Assembly (NCBI GenBank): GCA_949283975.1
Contig: CASDUK010000002.1
Span: forward strand, 1-64,000
DNA: 64,000 nt
DNA from: an uncultured Bacillota bacterium
GTDB taxonomy: Bacteria; Bacillota; Clostridia; Christensenellales; UBA1242
Reading direction: 5' to 3'
This document shows, in pieces, positions 8,447-17,482 of the stretch; within the stretch, counting starts at the first letter, position 1; the number at the start of each line of letters is the position of its first letter. The translations under genes and the position numbers were made by a program. Below the pieces are notes generated by a model, which worked only from the letters and a program-made list of their open reading frames with translations, did not search any database and was not told the origin of the DNA.

Positions 8447-10077
8447 TCAACTGAAACAATGTAATAATAAACCGGTTGGCCGCCATAAATTGCGGTTACC
8501 TCGCAATTTGGATATTTCTCTTCAAGCGAAGCACGAAGTTTTTCGGCGTCTTCTTCATTTATGTCTTCACCATAGAAAAGAGTTATATTAACGCTTTCTT
8601 CATCAACCAACTTTTCAATCAAATTTTCTGTTGTTGTTTGAACATCGCTTCCCTTTGCCAAAATTGCCTTATCATCAAGGCCAATAATTTCGCCAACAGA
8701 AAGATCAAACCCGTCAACATGCGTTGCTCTAACGGCGTAGGTAACGCTTCCCGCCTTAACGCTTTCAAGTGCGGCTGTCATTGCCTCCAAATTTTCTTCT
8801 GGTGAAACCTCTGGGTTAAACGCAAGTGAAGCTGAAATTCCCTCTGGAACATTCTTTGTTGGAACAACATAAATTGGCTTTTCGGCCAGCGCTTTTGCCT
8901 GTTCTGCTGCTAAAATTATGTTTTTGTTGTTAGGGAAGACAAAAACAGCTTCTGCTGGAACTTTTGAAACAGCATTCGCAATGTCCGCTGCGCTTGGGTT
9001 CATGGTTTGGCCGCCTGCTATAATTTGGTCAACTGTTAAATCTGTAAACAAATTTGCAAGCCCTTCGCCCGGAGCAACAGAAACCATTCCAAGCGGTTTT
9101 AACTCTTCAACTTTTTTCATGTTCTTTTTAAGTTCGCGGTTCTGCTCGCGCATATTTTCAATTTTTATATTCCAAATTTCGCCCAACCCAAGAGCATAGC
9201 CAAGCGCTCTGTTTGGTTCGTTTGTGTGAACATGAACCTTAACTAAGCTTAAATCGCCAATGCAAAGAACAGAGTCGCCAATATCCATAAGTTTTTCGCG
9301 AAGTTTATCAATGTCCGCCTCTGTTGTCTTTTTAAGCATGTGGATAATCATAAATTCTGTGCAATATCCAAATTCAATATCCGCCAAGTTATTGATGTCC
9401 GCAATAACATCATCAACAGATTGAACTGGCTTTGCATCGTCAAAGTTAAAAGTAAGCGTTTCATCGCCGCAAAGGGCTTTGTAATAACCAGTAAAAAGAA
9501 CAATAAGCCCTCTTCCACCGGCGTCAACAACGCCCGCTTTTTTCAAAACAGGCAACATTTCAGGCGTTTTTTGAAGAATTTCTTCGCCCTTGTCTAAGAC
9601 AATTTCCATGAATTCTTCAAAATCTTGGTGTTTTTTAGCCGCCTCGCCAGCCGCCTCTGCCATTGTTCTAATAACAGTTAAAATTGTTCCCTCTTTGGGT
9701 TTTGTAACCGCCTTGTAGGCAATGTTTGCACCTTCTTGAATTGCCTTTGCAAAAATTTTGGTTGTAATTTCCTGGTGTTGCCCCAAAACAGAGGTTAAGC
9801 CCTTTAAAATTTGAGATGTAATAACACCGGAATTTCCCCTTGCCCCTCTTAGCGCGCCTTTTGCATACGCCTCGCAAAGAGAATCCATGCTGTTGTTGAT
9901 GCAATTGTTAACCTCAGAAGAAGCTGACTTAATTGTTAGGAACATGTTTGTTCCCGTGTCCCCATCTGGAACAGGAAAAACATTTAGAGCATCAACAAGT
10001 TTTTTATTTTGTTCAAGCAAGCTAGCGCCTGCCATAATCATTTTCCTAAAAACGGAACCGTTAATCGTTTTTTGCAT
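8443..10077 (-). CDS. fakA: fatty acid kinase catalytic subunit, DAK2-like (YloV)
   Basis: A 544-residue protein of the YloV/FakA family. The N-terminal DhaL-like (DAK2) kinase domain is clear from FPVPDGDTGTN and ALRGARGNSGVI; in DhaL the aspartates of the first motif hold Mg-ATP. A middle domain and a C-terminal YloV domain follow. Known FakA proteins phosphorylate fatty acids bound to FakB (DegV) partners, feeding acyl phosphate to PlsX/PlsY. No fakB is in the window, but plsY is at 27703. The start has AAGGTGG upstream. It follows yloU in the order seen across Firmicutes. Confidence 0.9.
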   Translation of the reverse strand: MQKTINGSVFRKMIMAGASLLEQNKKLVDALNVFPVPDGDTGTNMFLTIKSASSEVNNCINNSMDSLCEAYAKGALRGARGNSGVITSQILKGLTSVLGQHQEITTKIFAKAIQEGANIAYKAVTKPKEGTILTVIRTMAEAAGEAAKKHQDFEEFMEIVLDKGEEILQKTPEMLPVLKKAGVVDAGGRGLIVLFTGYYKALCGDETLTFNFDDAKPVQSVDDVIADINNLADIEFGYCTEFMIIHMLKKTTEADIDKLREKLMDIGDSVLCIGDLSLVKVHVHTNEPNRALGYALGLGEIWNIKIENMREQNRELKKNMKKVEELKPLGMVSVAPGEGLANLFTDLTVDQIIAGGQTMNPSAADIANAVSKVPAEAVFVFPNNKNIILAAEQAKALAEKPIYVVPTKNVPEGISASLAFNPEVSPEENLEAMTAALESVKAGSVTYAVRATHVDGFDLSVGEIIGLDDKAILAKGSDVQTTTENLIEKLVDEESVNITLFYGEDINEEDAEKLRASLEEKYPNCEVTAIYGGQPVYYYIVSVE

Positions 10078-10094
10078 ATTTATCCACCTTATAG

Positions 10095-10445
10095 TTAAAC
10101 ACGGATTCCAACAACGTGGACATTAACAGTGTCCACTATCATACCCGTGAAATTTTCAACACTATATTTAACAGCGCTTTTTAAACTTTCTGCAACAGCG
10201 CTAACTGAAACTCCATATTTTAAAATGCAGTAGATATCAATAAAAATTCTGCTGTCAACACTTGAAATTTTAACACCTTTTGAATAGGGCTGTTTTTTAA
10301 TAAGCTCTGTTAAACTTTCTTTTAAAGAATTTGCAACAAGGTCTACAACGCCATAGCAATCTAGCGCTGCGTAACCCGCAACGACAGCTATGCTTTCATC
10401 TGATATTGTTATTCTTCCATAATAATTTTTAGTATCAACTGTCAT
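10095..10445 (-). CDS. Asp23/Gls24 family protein (YloU)
   Basis: A 116-residue Asp23 (DUF322) protein. The pattern YYGRITISDESIAVVAGYAA near the N-terminus and the repeated beta-strand segments (SRIFIDIYCILKYG, TVNVHVVGI) fit the family. In Firmicutes this small protein sits directly upstream of fakA, as here (17-nt gap), and members have been tied to envelope stress and membrane association. Its exact job is not settled. The RBS is weak. Confidence 0.85.
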   Translation of the reverse strand: MTVDTKNYYGRITISDESIAVVAGYAALDCYGVVDLVANSLKESLTELIKKQPYSKGVKISSVDSRIFIDIYCILKYGVSVSAVAESLKSAVKYSVENFTGMIVDTVNVHVVGIRV

Positions 10446-10609
10446 CTAAAAACCTAAACTAAACAAATTCTTACGAATACTACTATACAACATTTTTAAC
10501 TTTTATGCAACAATTTTATTGAGTTTGAATAAGTATTGCCTCTTTTTAAAAGTCTTAAATCTAACAAATCATTATATGAAAAATATTTTTAGTTAATTAT
10601 AAAATTTAC

Positions 10610-10638
10610 TTGCAATTTTAAAATACTTGTGTTAAACT
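10610..10638 (+). promoter_or_regulatory. rpmB promoter
   Basis: TTGCAA (10610-10615), 17 bp, TAAACT (10633-10638), followed by the RBS CGGAGG about 8 nt before the rpmB start. It is divergent from yloU. Confidence 0.55.
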
Positions 10639-10666
10639 TTGCTAGTATAAAAATTCGGAGGAAATT

Positions 10667-10849
10667 ATGAGCAGAGTTTGTGAAATTTGCGGAAAGGGAA
10701 AAATGAGCGGAAAAAACGTTAGCCATAGCAATAGAAAATCTAACAGAACATGGGGCGTTAACCTTCAACAAACAACAATTGAAGTTGACGGAAAAGAAAA
10801 ATCCGTTCGCGCTTGCACAAAGTGTATTAAAACCCAAAAGAAAGCATAG
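10667..10849 (+). CDS. rpmB: ribosomal protein bL28, zinc-binding form
   Basis: A 60-residue ribosomal protein of normal length. Two cysteine pairs (CEIC near the start and CTKC near the end) mark the zinc-binding C+ form. The core SHSNRKSNRTW is typical. The RBS GGAGGAAAT is strong. It is divergent from yloU-fakA, whereas in Bacillus all three are close and often co-directional. Confidence 0.97.
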   Translation: MSRVCEICGKGKMSGKNVSHSNRKSNRTWGVNLQQTTIEVDGKEKSVRACTKCIKTQKKA

Positions 10850-10851
10850 TT

Positions 10852-10875
10852 AAAGCGGCAACAGTTGCTTTTTAA
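10852..10875 (+). terminator. rpmB terminator
   Basis: Eight-base-pair stem AAAGCGGC/GTTGCTTT (two G-T pairs) with loop AACA, then a T run. Confidence 0.65.
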
Positions 10876-10880
10876 ACAAA

Positions 10881-10904
10881 AGAGCCAAATTAGTTTTGGC
10901 TCTT
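10881..10904 (-). terminator. alaS terminator overlapping its stop codon
   Basis: Stem AGAGCCAAA/TTTGGCTCT. The alaS stop codon (10890-10892) lies in the loop, so the last codons of alaS form one arm of the hairpin. Confidence 0.65.
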
Positions 10905-12692
10905 TTCTAATATTGCTTTAATTCTTCTAACGCCTGCGCTGCTGCTCTCTTCCTTAACTATTTTAAATTTCCCAAGCAAACCTGTTGATTTTGCGTGTGG
11001 CCCGCCGCAAATTTCTCGGCTGACTTCGCCAATTGTATAAACAGAAACATTTTCGCCATATTTGTCGCCAAAAACCCCTGTTGCGCCGCTTGCTTTTGCT
11101 TGATCAAGCGTCATGTTTTCGCAAACAACCGGAATGTTGCTTAAAATGTTTGCGTTAACCTCATCTTCAATTCTTCTAAGTTGCTCTTGGGTTAATTTTT
11201 CTGGGTAATTGAAATCAAAACGCAACCTTTCAGGGGTTATGTTAGACCCCTTTTGAACAATTCCCCCGCCCAAAACTTTGTTTAAAGCGGCAAGCAAAAG
11301 ATGGGTTGCCGTGTGAAGCTTTGCATTTTCTTCGGAAGAATCAATTAGCCCGCCTTTAAATGTTCCAACAGAAATTCTGCTTTTCTCTTGGTGTTCTTTG
11401 AAAGCTGAGTTGAACCCTTCAATGTCAACATCAAAGCCGTTTTCCTTTGCCATTTCAACCGTTAGTTCAACTGGAAAACCAAAGGTGTCGAACAACTTAA
11501 AGGCTTTAGAACCAGAAATTGTCTTAACCTCTGGCGCAAACTTTTTCATATTAGAAATCAACTTTTCAAACTCTTTGTTGCCCTGGATAAGGGTTTTTTC
11601 AAATTTTGAAAATTCGTGCTCCATTTCGGAAAGTATTTGCGCCCTTTTTTTGTTTAGGTTTGGATAAACATCTCCATAAACATCAATAAAATCCTCTGAA
11701 ATTCCTTTCATAAGGTTTGAATCTGCTCCAAGCCCCATGATATATCTAATTGCTCTTCGCATTAGCCTTCTTAAAACATATCCTGCGCCAACATTACTTG
11801 GAACAATTCCTTTCTCGTCGCCAATTAGCATAACAGCAGTTCGAACATGGTCGCAAATTATTCTAATCTGTCGAGTTGTGTTTTCATCTTCGCCATATTT
11901 AACATTACATTCATTTTCAATTCTTTTAACCGCTTTTTCGAAAAGGTCTGTTTGATATGGATCTGAAATTCCGTTAAGGAATGTTAACATTCTCTCAAAG
12001 CCAAAGCCCGTGTCAACATTTTTCTGAGAAAGCTCCTCAAGTTTCCCGCCGGGAAGCTGCTTATATTCCATGTAAACATCGTTTCCAATTTCAACAAATC
12101 TTCCACAAGGGCAATTTATATCACAACTAGGTGAACATTTATTATCATTTTTTGGATAGAACCATTCGTTATCTGGCCCACAAGGCGTGTTGTCAAGACC
12201 TTCTAAATTCCACCAGTTTTCATCTGTGAAATAGATGTTTTCTTTCTTAATTCCATTTTCCAAAAGCAATTTTTCTGTTTCAACGTCTCTTGGAATTTTG
12301 CCCTTGCCGGCAAAAACTGTTGAGCAAATTAAATCCTTTTTAAGCCCAAAAACTTTTGTTAAAAGTTCAATTGAATATGCAACTTTTTCTCTTTTAAAAT
12401 AATCGCCAATGCTCCAATTGCCCATCATTTCAAAAAAGGTGAAATGGCTTTCATCGCCAACATTATCTATATCAACGGTTCTAATGCAGCCTTGAATGTT
12501 GCAAAGCCTTCTTCCCATTTCATGCTCTTTTTCGCCAAGAAGATATGGCATAAGCGGTTGCATTCCAGCAACGTTGAACATAACGCCAGTTTCACCATCT
12601 CCAATTAATGAAACGCTTCCAATGTTTTTATGGCCTTTGCTTTCATAATAGGAAAGCCATTTTTCTCTTAACTCTTTGCTTGAAATTCTCAT
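10890..12692 (-). CDS. alaS: alanyl-tRNA synthetase, short form without C-Ala domain
   Basis: A 600-residue enzyme charging tRNA-Ala; typical bacterial AlaRS is about 870. The class II catalytic core (about 1-240), tRNA-recognition region (about 240-450) and editing domain (about 455-600) are present. The editing domain carries the zinc ligands in HTATH and CGGPH. The protein ends right after the editing domain (SAGVRRIKA), so the DHHA1/C-Ala segment that normally helps dimerise and bind the tRNA elbow is missing. A Cys-rich segment (about 183-203, spaced CSPSCDINCPCG) looks like an extra metal site. No frameshift is seen and a terminator follows at once, so this length looks genuine. Confidence 0.93.
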   Translation of the reverse strand: MRISSKELREKWLSYYESKGHKNIGSVSLIGDGETGVMFNVAGMQPLMPYLLGEKEHEMGRRLCNIQGCIRTVDIDNVGDESHFTFFEMMGNWSIGDYFKREKVAYSIELLTKVFGLKKDLICSTVFAGKGKIPRDVETEKLLLENGIKKENIYFTDENWWNLEGLDNTPCGPDNEWFYPKNDNKCSPSCDINCPCGRFVEIGNDVYMEYKQLPGGKLEELSQKNVDTGFGFERMLTFLNGISDPYQTDLFEKAVKRIENECNVKYGEDENTTRQIRIICDHVRTAVMLIGDEKGIVPSNVGAGYVLRRLMRRAIRYIMGLGADSNLMKGISEDFIDVYGDVYPNLNKKRAQILSEMEHEFSKFEKTLIQGNKEFEKLISNMKKFAPEVKTISGSKAFKLFDTFGFPVELTVEMAKENGFDVDIEGFNSAFKEHQEKSRISVGTFKGGLIDSSEENAKLHTATHLLLAALNKVLGGGIVQKGSNITPERLRFDFNYPEKLTQEQLRRIEDEVNANILSNIPVVCENMTLDQAKASGATGVFGDKYGENVSVYTIGEVSREICGGPHAKSTGLLGKFKIVKEESSSAGVRRIKAILEKSQN

Positions 12693-12708
12693 TCTTCTTA
12701 TCCTTAAA

Positions 12709-13422
12709 TCAATCTCTGCTAATTATAACAAGCAGAAGAAATCTAATTAAATTTAAAACACCCAAAACCAACGCAGCAACATATGTTAACCCCGCCGCTC
12801 TTAAAACTTTTTTGCAACCTGGAAGCTCTGTTGAATCCAAAATTTGAGTTTCTCTTAAAATTTTAAGCGCTCGATTAGAGGCGTTATATTCAACGGGCAG
12901 CGTTATCAAATTTATTACAATTGCCAAAAAGAAAAACACAACTCCAGCCAAAATGAAAATCATTCCCAAAAGGCCATCTAGCCAAAGAAAGTTAAACAAA
13001 ATTCCAAGAATAACCATTGGCCAAAGGAGGGTTGAAACAAAATTTGTGAACCTAACTGCTCCGTTTCTTAATTTTGCAGGGAAATATTTTCTGTTATGTT
13101 GAATTGCATGGCCAACCTCGTGAAGAGCAATTCCAAGCGCGGCAATTGAATCGGATTCCGCAACCTCTTCTGAAAGCGAAACGCAATTTTTTGAAGGGCT
13201 GTAATTGTCTGTTAACTTTCCGTGGATAACATTAATTGTAACCTGTTCAAGATTGGCCCCGTCCAAAACCCGCCTTGCCGCATCTTTTGCTTTAATTCCA
13301 CTCTTTGCCTTAACTTTGCTAAAATAATGATAGGCAGAGTTAACTTTTGCTTGGGCAACAGCCGCAAGAATAATTCCCGGCAAAAGAACAATTCCAAGTA
13401 AAATATACTGCCAATAAAGCAT
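12709..13422 (-). CDS. YugP-type membrane zinc metallopeptidase (1)
   Basis: A 237-residue membrane protein of the neutral zinc metallopeptidase family PF04298 (YugP). It has an N-terminal helix (about 3-22), the zinc-binding HEVGHAIQH (about 102-110), and three hydrophobic helices in the C-terminal half. It probably cuts membrane or exported proteins; no substrate is known to me. AAGGAGG stands 6 nt before ATG. A second member precedes it at 13435 with a 12-nt gap, so the two are a tandem pair in one transcript. Confidence 0.88.
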   Translation of the reverse strand: MLYWQYILLGIVLLPGIILAAVAQAKVNSAYHYFSKVKAKSGIKAKDAARRVLDGANLEQVTINVIHGKLTDNYSPSKNCVSLSEEVAESDSIAALGIALHEVGHAIQHNRKYFPAKLRNGAVRFTNFVSTLLWPMVILGILFNFLWLDGLLGMIFILAGVVFFFLAIVINLITLPVEYNASNRALKILRETQILDSTELPGCKKVLRAAGLTYVAALVLGVLNLIRFLLLVIISRD

Positions 13423-13434
13423 AAGCTAGCCTCC

Positions 13435-14145
13435 TTAAAAGAGTTTAGATTTTCTTGTTAAAAACGTCCACCACAAAATGCTTCGCAAAAAATCTCCAAC
13501 ATATGTTAAAAGCGCTGCCTTCAACAACTCTTTAGCCATTGTCATCTCTTCATCATCAAATGTATCTGTTCGCCTAAGAAGGTCAAGCCCTCTTTTAGAG
13601 GCGTCTTTTTCTAGCGGAATAAGTGAAAGCTTAACAATTAGTGCAAAAAGAAAAATTGCAAGTGCCAAAATTAAAAATGCAAGGCCAATGTAATATAAAT
13701 CTGGAAAAAGCAAAAACAAAAACAAACCAACAACCGTGAACGGAAACATAAAATATCCAATAATTTTAACAAGTTTTGACATTGTTCTGTTAATGCTAAG
13801 TTTTTTAGACGCATTTAGATGTTGGCTTGCATGGCCAAATTCATGGGCAACAACAGTAAGCGCCGCAACCGTTGCAGAATCGCACGTTGCCTCCGAAAGA
13901 ACAACCATTCGAGACTTTGTGCTGTAGCCATCTGTTAAATAACCCTTTGTTCTTCCAACCATAATTCTGCTTCCAAACACATTGTTGGTTAGAAAAAGAG
14001 CAAACTGCCCTCCCGTAATTTTTCTGTTGCAAGGAACATGGTTATACCTTTCAAAAGTGTCCTCTAATTGGGCGTTGGAATAAGTTGCTATTGCAAGCGC
14101 AAATAGCAAAAACAAAACAACAACACCAATTAAAATGTAAACCAT
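13435..14145 (-). CDS. YugP-type membrane zinc metallopeptidase (2)
   Basis: A 236-residue paralogue of the downstream gene, with the same layout: N-terminal helix, HEFGHASQH (about 101-109) and C-terminal helices. The two are clearly diverged, so the duplication is not recent. No Shine-Dalgarno is visible. A strong promoter (TTGTAA, 17 bp, TATAAT) ends 7 nt before ATG, which predicts a leaderless mRNA. No other start codon is available near the N-terminal helix. Confidence 0.87.
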   Translation of the reverse strand: MVYILIGVVVLFLLFALAIATYSNAQLEDTFERYNHVPCNRKITGGQFALFLTNNVFGSRIMVGRTKGYLTDGYSTKSRMVVLSEATCDSATVAALTVVAHEFGHASQHLNASKKLSINRTMSKLVKIIGYFMFPFTVVGLFLFLLFPDLYYIGLAFLILALAIFLFALIVKLSLIPLEKDASKRGLDLLRRTDTFDDEEMTMAKELLKAALLTYVGDFLRSILWWTFLTRKSKLF

Positions 14146-14152
14146 AGAATAA

Positions 14153-14181
14153 ATTATATACTTAAGTTAAACAAATTACAA
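14153..14181 (-). promoter_or_regulatory. promoter of the yugP pair, leaderless layout
   Basis: Minus-strand TTGTAA (14176-14181), 17 bp, TATAAT (14153-14158), then 7 nt to ATG 14145. The -35 overlaps the trxA stop codon. Confidence 0.7.
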
Positions 14182-14487
14182 ATATTTTTTAACCGCTTCT
14201 TCAATTTGGTTTTTCTGCCTAAGGCCAATCATTTTTTCTTGCTCTTGGCCCTCCTTAAAGACAATCATCGTTGGAACGCTCATAATTCCATATTTTCTAG
14301 CAAGATCCAAACTTTCGTCAATGTCAACCTTAACAACATTAAACTTGCCGTCGCTATCTTCTTCAACTTTCTCTAAAATTGGAGAAAGCATTTTACATGG
14401 CCCACACCATGTTGCAAAAAAATCAACAATTGTTGGCTTTTCGCCCTTAATAACCTCTTCAAATTCATTGCTTTGAACAATTTTCAT
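14176..14487 (-). CDS. trxA: thioredoxin
   Basis: A 103-residue cytoplasmic disulfide reductase. The active site WCGPC (about 28-32), cis-proline segment SVPTM and fold length are standard. Start ATG 14487 has GGAGGAG upstream. It overlaps the end of the preceding membrane-protein gene by 23 nt, which suggests translational coupling. No thioredoxin reductase is in the window. Confidence 0.95.
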   Translation of the reverse strand: MKIVQSNEFEEVIKGEKPTIVDFFATWCGPCKMLSPILEKVEEDSDGKFNVVKVDIDESLDLARKYGIMSVPTMIVFKEGQEQEKMIGLRQKNQIEEAVKKYL

Positions 14488-14872
14488 TTTTCTCCTCCTC
14501 TATATTATTATTAACTTTTTCAACAATATATTTATTAGTTGGAATTTTAGAAAGAAAAATTTTTATTAAAACCAAACAAATTAAACCAAAAATTGTCGTT
14601 CCTATAACCAAAAGAAAGTGATATAACTCTTCCTTAAAGAAAAACCCAAAGCCAAAGCCAAACAGAAATGTTATCATTGGAAGCATATAGATTAAAATTT
14701 CAAGCGCGCAACTCAAAAAAGGTTCTTTTAACAAATTAACCTTTTGGCCAACTTCAAGCTTTTCGTTTGACTTTGCAACAAATTTTTCTTCACCAGAAGA
14801 AACTAAAACAACTTTTTCGTTTGCCTCTAAAACCGTGCAATTTTCTTTAAAAATTTCCTTTTCTTTCATCAT
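14465..14872 (-). CDS. small membrane protein, RseC-like
   Basis: A 135-residue protein. Residues about 10-50 form a small beta-rich domain (CTVLEANEKVVLVS, VGQKVNL), then two membrane helices (about 60-80 and 86-108), then a charged tail. The layout fits the RseC/MucC family (PF04246), some of which act with Rnf-type electron transfer, but the Cys residues usual at its N-terminus are missing. The assignment is tentative. It overlaps trxA, hinting at a redox link. Confidence 0.5.
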   Translation of the reverse strand: MMKEKEIFKENCTVLEANEKVVLVSSGEEKFVAKSNEKLEVGQKVNLLKEPFLSCALEILIYMLPMITFLFGFGFGFFFKEELYHFLLVIGTTIFGLICLVLIKIFLSKIPTNKYIVEKVNNNIEEEKNENCSKQ

Positions 14873-14909
14873 TCGTATTATATCAAATTATAATCTCTAA
14901 TCAAAGCGT

Positions 14910-15581
14910 TTAATCAAGTAATTTATTAATTACATAAGCGCCAATTGTAATTCCGCAAGCAGAAGGATAGAAACTTGTTGAACCAACTTTTGAACTTTTA
15001 ATTGAATCATCTGGCGAATAACAAACCGTTAGGTTTTCAATTTTATTGTCTTTTGCAAGTTTTCTAAATTTTTTAGAAAGAGGGTCGTTGTGTGTTTTAA
15101 ATAAATCATCTATTTTAAAGTTTGGAATTGAAATTCTGTTTCCCGCCCCCATTGAGCTTATGATGTTAATTCCCCTTTCCTGGCAAATTTTTGCAAGCAA
15201 AATTTTTCCGTTTAAATCGTCAATTGCATCAACAACAAAGTTATAATTATCATTAAAAATTTGACAAATTGTTTCTTTATTTACTTTAACATTATATGTA
15301 AAAACATTGCAGTTTGGGTTAATTTCAAAAATTCTTTCCTTCATAACCTCAACTTTTGGGCGGCCAATTGTTGAGGAAAGCGCAATAATTTGCCTGTTTA
15401 TGTTGCTTTGGCTAACGTTGTCGAAATCTACAATTGAAAGATTTCCAACCCCGCCTCTTGCCAAAATTTCGCAAACATAGCCGCCAACTCCTCCAATTCC
15501 AACAACTAAAACATGGGCAAACTTTAATTTATCCATGTTTTCCTTCCCAAACAAAAGCTCAGACCTAGAAAATCTTTCCAT
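14910..15581 (-). CDS. tcdA: tRNA threonylcarbamoyladenosine dehydratase
   Basis: A 223-residue E1/ThiF-fold enzyme of the TcdA (CsdL/YgdL) family, which uses ATP to cyclise t6A37 of tRNA. Visible are the N-terminal RSELLFG, the nucleotide-binding GIGGVGGYV, Asp in VDFDNV followed by SNINRQ, and AIDD. It is somewhat shorter than the usual 240-270. Its ATG shares one base with the hslU stop (TAATG), so it is translated as the last gene of the topA-hslVU group. Confidence 0.9.
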   Translation of the reverse strand: MERFSRSELLFGKENMDKLKFAHVLVVGIGGVGGYVCEILARGGVGNLSIVDFDNVSQSNINRQIIALSSTIGRPKVEVMKERIFEINPNCNVFTYNVKVNKETICQIFNDNYNFVVDAIDDLNGKILLAKICQERGINIISSMGAGNRISIPNFKIDDLFKTHNDPLSKKFRKLAKDNKIENLTVCYSPDDSIKSSKVGSTSFYPSACGITIGAYVINKLLD

Positions 15582-16888
15582 TATAAAACATACTTTTTAA
15601 GGTCATATTTCTTTCTGTTTTCGCTAAATGCGTTTTGAACATATGGCCTGTCTATTTTAACTTTAAGCATTGGGTGGTCGCCTGTTGCGTTGAATGAAAT
15701 GTCCTCCAAAACCTTTTCAATAATTGAATGAAGACGCCTTGCCCCAATGTTTTCGCTGGTTTCATTTTCAACTTCCGCCATCTCTGAAATTTCTTTAAGA
15801 GCATCATCTGTAAATTCAAGGTCAATGTTGTCAACTTTCAAAAGCTCTGCATACTGCGTTGTTACAGAAGTTTTTGTTTCGGTTAAAATTCGATAGAAAT
15901 CTTCCTTGGTTAAATTTTTTAATTCAACTTTAATTGGAAATCTTCCTTGAAGTTCTGGAATCATATCCTCAATTTTCGAAACATGAAACGCGCCAGAAGC
16001 GATGAACAAAATATAGTCTGTCTTAACATTTCCATATTTTGTTGCAACTGTTGAACCTTCAACAATCGGAAGAATGTCCCTCTGAACGCCTTCGCGTGAA
16101 ACATCTGGGCCATTTGAAGCCGATTTTCCAATAATTTTATCCATCTCGTCAATGAAAATAATTCCATCCTCTTCTGCGCGGCGAATTGCTTCGCTGTTAA
16201 CGCTGTCCATGTCAATCATCTTCTCAGATTCTTCTGAAATTAAAAGTTCCCTTGCCTCTTTAATTGTAACTTTTCTTCTCTTCTTCTTCTGAGGGAAAAT
16301 TCCGCCCATAATTGTTCCAATGTTAATTTCTGCAACGCCGCTTGAAAGGTCAAGCGGTTTTGGCGTGTCTTTAACTTCAATTTCAACAATTTCTTCGTCC
16401 AACTTTCCCTCGAAGTAATCAGCCTTAACTTTTTCTTTTAACTCATCTGGATTTTCTGTTGGGTTTTTTGCAAGCTGAGCCTTTGTTATTGCGTCAAGCA
16501 AAATTCTATCAACAACTTCCTTTGCTTTGGTTTCAACTTCGTGTTGCTTTTCATCTTTAACCATTCTAACAGAAGTTTCAACAAGGTCTCTAACCATGCT
16601 TTCAACATCTCTTCCAACATAGCCAACTTCGGTGTATTTAGTTGCCTCAATTTTGATAAATGGCGCTTTAACAAGCTTTGCAAGCCTTCTTGCAATCTCC
16701 GTTTTTCCAACGCCGGTTGGGCCTTTCATTATAATATTTTTTGGCGTAATTTCATCTTTCATTTCTTTTGAAAGTTTGCTCCTGCGGTAGCGATTTCTAA
16801 GCGCAACAGCAACGGCCTTTTTCGCCTCGTTTTGGCCAATTATATATTGATTTAATTGTTCAACAATTTGTTTTGGCGTTAAATTCAT
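15581..16888 (-). CDS. hslU: HslU, ATPase subunit of the HslUV protease
   Basis: A 435-residue AAA+ unfoldase that feeds proteins to HslV. Walker A is GPTGVGKTE, Walker B is IIFIDEMDK, and the C-terminal GARRLH is the sensor-2 region. The I-domain (about 100-240) is present. The start is ATG 16888 (MNLTPKQIVEQL), preceded by AAAGGAGAG. An in-frame TTG at 16912 would extend it by eight residues across the RBS and into hslV, and is rejected. The gap to hslV is 10 nt. Confidence 0.97.
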   Translation of the reverse strand: MNLTPKQIVEQLNQYIIGQNEAKKAVAVALRNRYRRSKLSKEMKDEITPKNIIMKGPTGVGKTEIARRLAKLVKAPFIKIEATKYTEVGYVGRDVESMVRDLVETSVRMVKDEKQHEVETKAKEVVDRILLDAITKAQLAKNPTENPDELKEKVKADYFEGKLDEEIVEIEVKDTPKPLDLSSGVAEINIGTIMGGIFPQKKKRRKVTIKEARELLISEESEKMIDMDSVNSEAIRRAEEDGIIFIDEMDKIIGKSASNGPDVSREGVQRDILPIVEGSTVATKYGNVKTDYILFIASGAFHVSKIEDMIPELQGRFPIKVELKNLTKEDFYRILTETKTSVTTQYAELLKVDNIDLEFTDDALKEISEMAEVENETSENIGARRLHSIIEKVLEDISFNATGDHPMLKVKIDRPYVQNAFSENRKKYDLKKYVL

Positions 16889-16898
16889 AATCTCTCCT

Positions 16899-17432
16899 TT
16901 AAATTTCTTCAACAGTTAGGTTGTCATTTGTAAACACGCAAATTTTGCCTGCAATTTCAAGCGCTTTTTTAGCAATTTCCCTTGCGCTTAGTTTTGTGTT
17001 CTCAATTAATGCTTTTGCTGCTGCAAGTGCATAGTTCCCGCCAGAACCAATTGCACAAACTCCGTCTGAAGGTTCAATAACATCGCCGTTTCCAGAAAGA
17101 ATTAAAACTTGGTTTGAATCTGCAACAATCATCATTGCCTCAAGTTTTCTTAAAACTTTGTCTCCCCTCCAAAGCTGGGCAAGTTCAACCGCGCTTCTCA
17201 TTAAGTTTCCAGAATATTTGTTTAACATTTCTTCAAAGCGTTCGCAAAGGCTGAACGCATCTGCAACAGAACCGGCAAAGCCAACAACAACTTTGTCGTC
17301 ATAAATTCTTCTAACTTTAACTGCATTGTCTTTAAAAATAACACTATTTTGCATGGTAACTTGGCCGTCTCCGGCAATTGCCGTTTTTCCGTTGCGCTTT
17401 ACCGCGCAAATTGTTGTTCCTCTAAGTTCCAT
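16899..17432 (-). CDS. hslV: HslV, peptidase subunit of the HslUV protease
   Basis: A 177-residue threonine peptidase. A five-residue propeptide (MELRG) precedes the catalytic Thr of [10 protein letters not shown], as in the family, followed by AIAGDGQVT. The GSGG motif lies near residues 120-125. GGAGG is well placed upstream of the start. The order topA, hslV, hslU matches many Firmicutes, though trmFO and xerC are not in between here. Confidence 0.97.
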   Translation of the reverse strand: MELRGTTICAVKRNGKTAIAGDGQVTMQNSVIFKDNAVKVRRIYDDKVVVGFAGSVADAFSLCERFEEMLNKYSGNLMRSAVELAQLWRGDKVLRKLEAMMIVADSNQVLILSGNGDVIEPSDGVCAIGSGGNYALAAAKALIENTKLSAREIAKKALEIAGKICVFTNDNLTVEEI

Positions 17433-17482
17433 AGATCCTCCAAATAAATTATATATCTCTAAAACTTTTATTCAAAACATTT

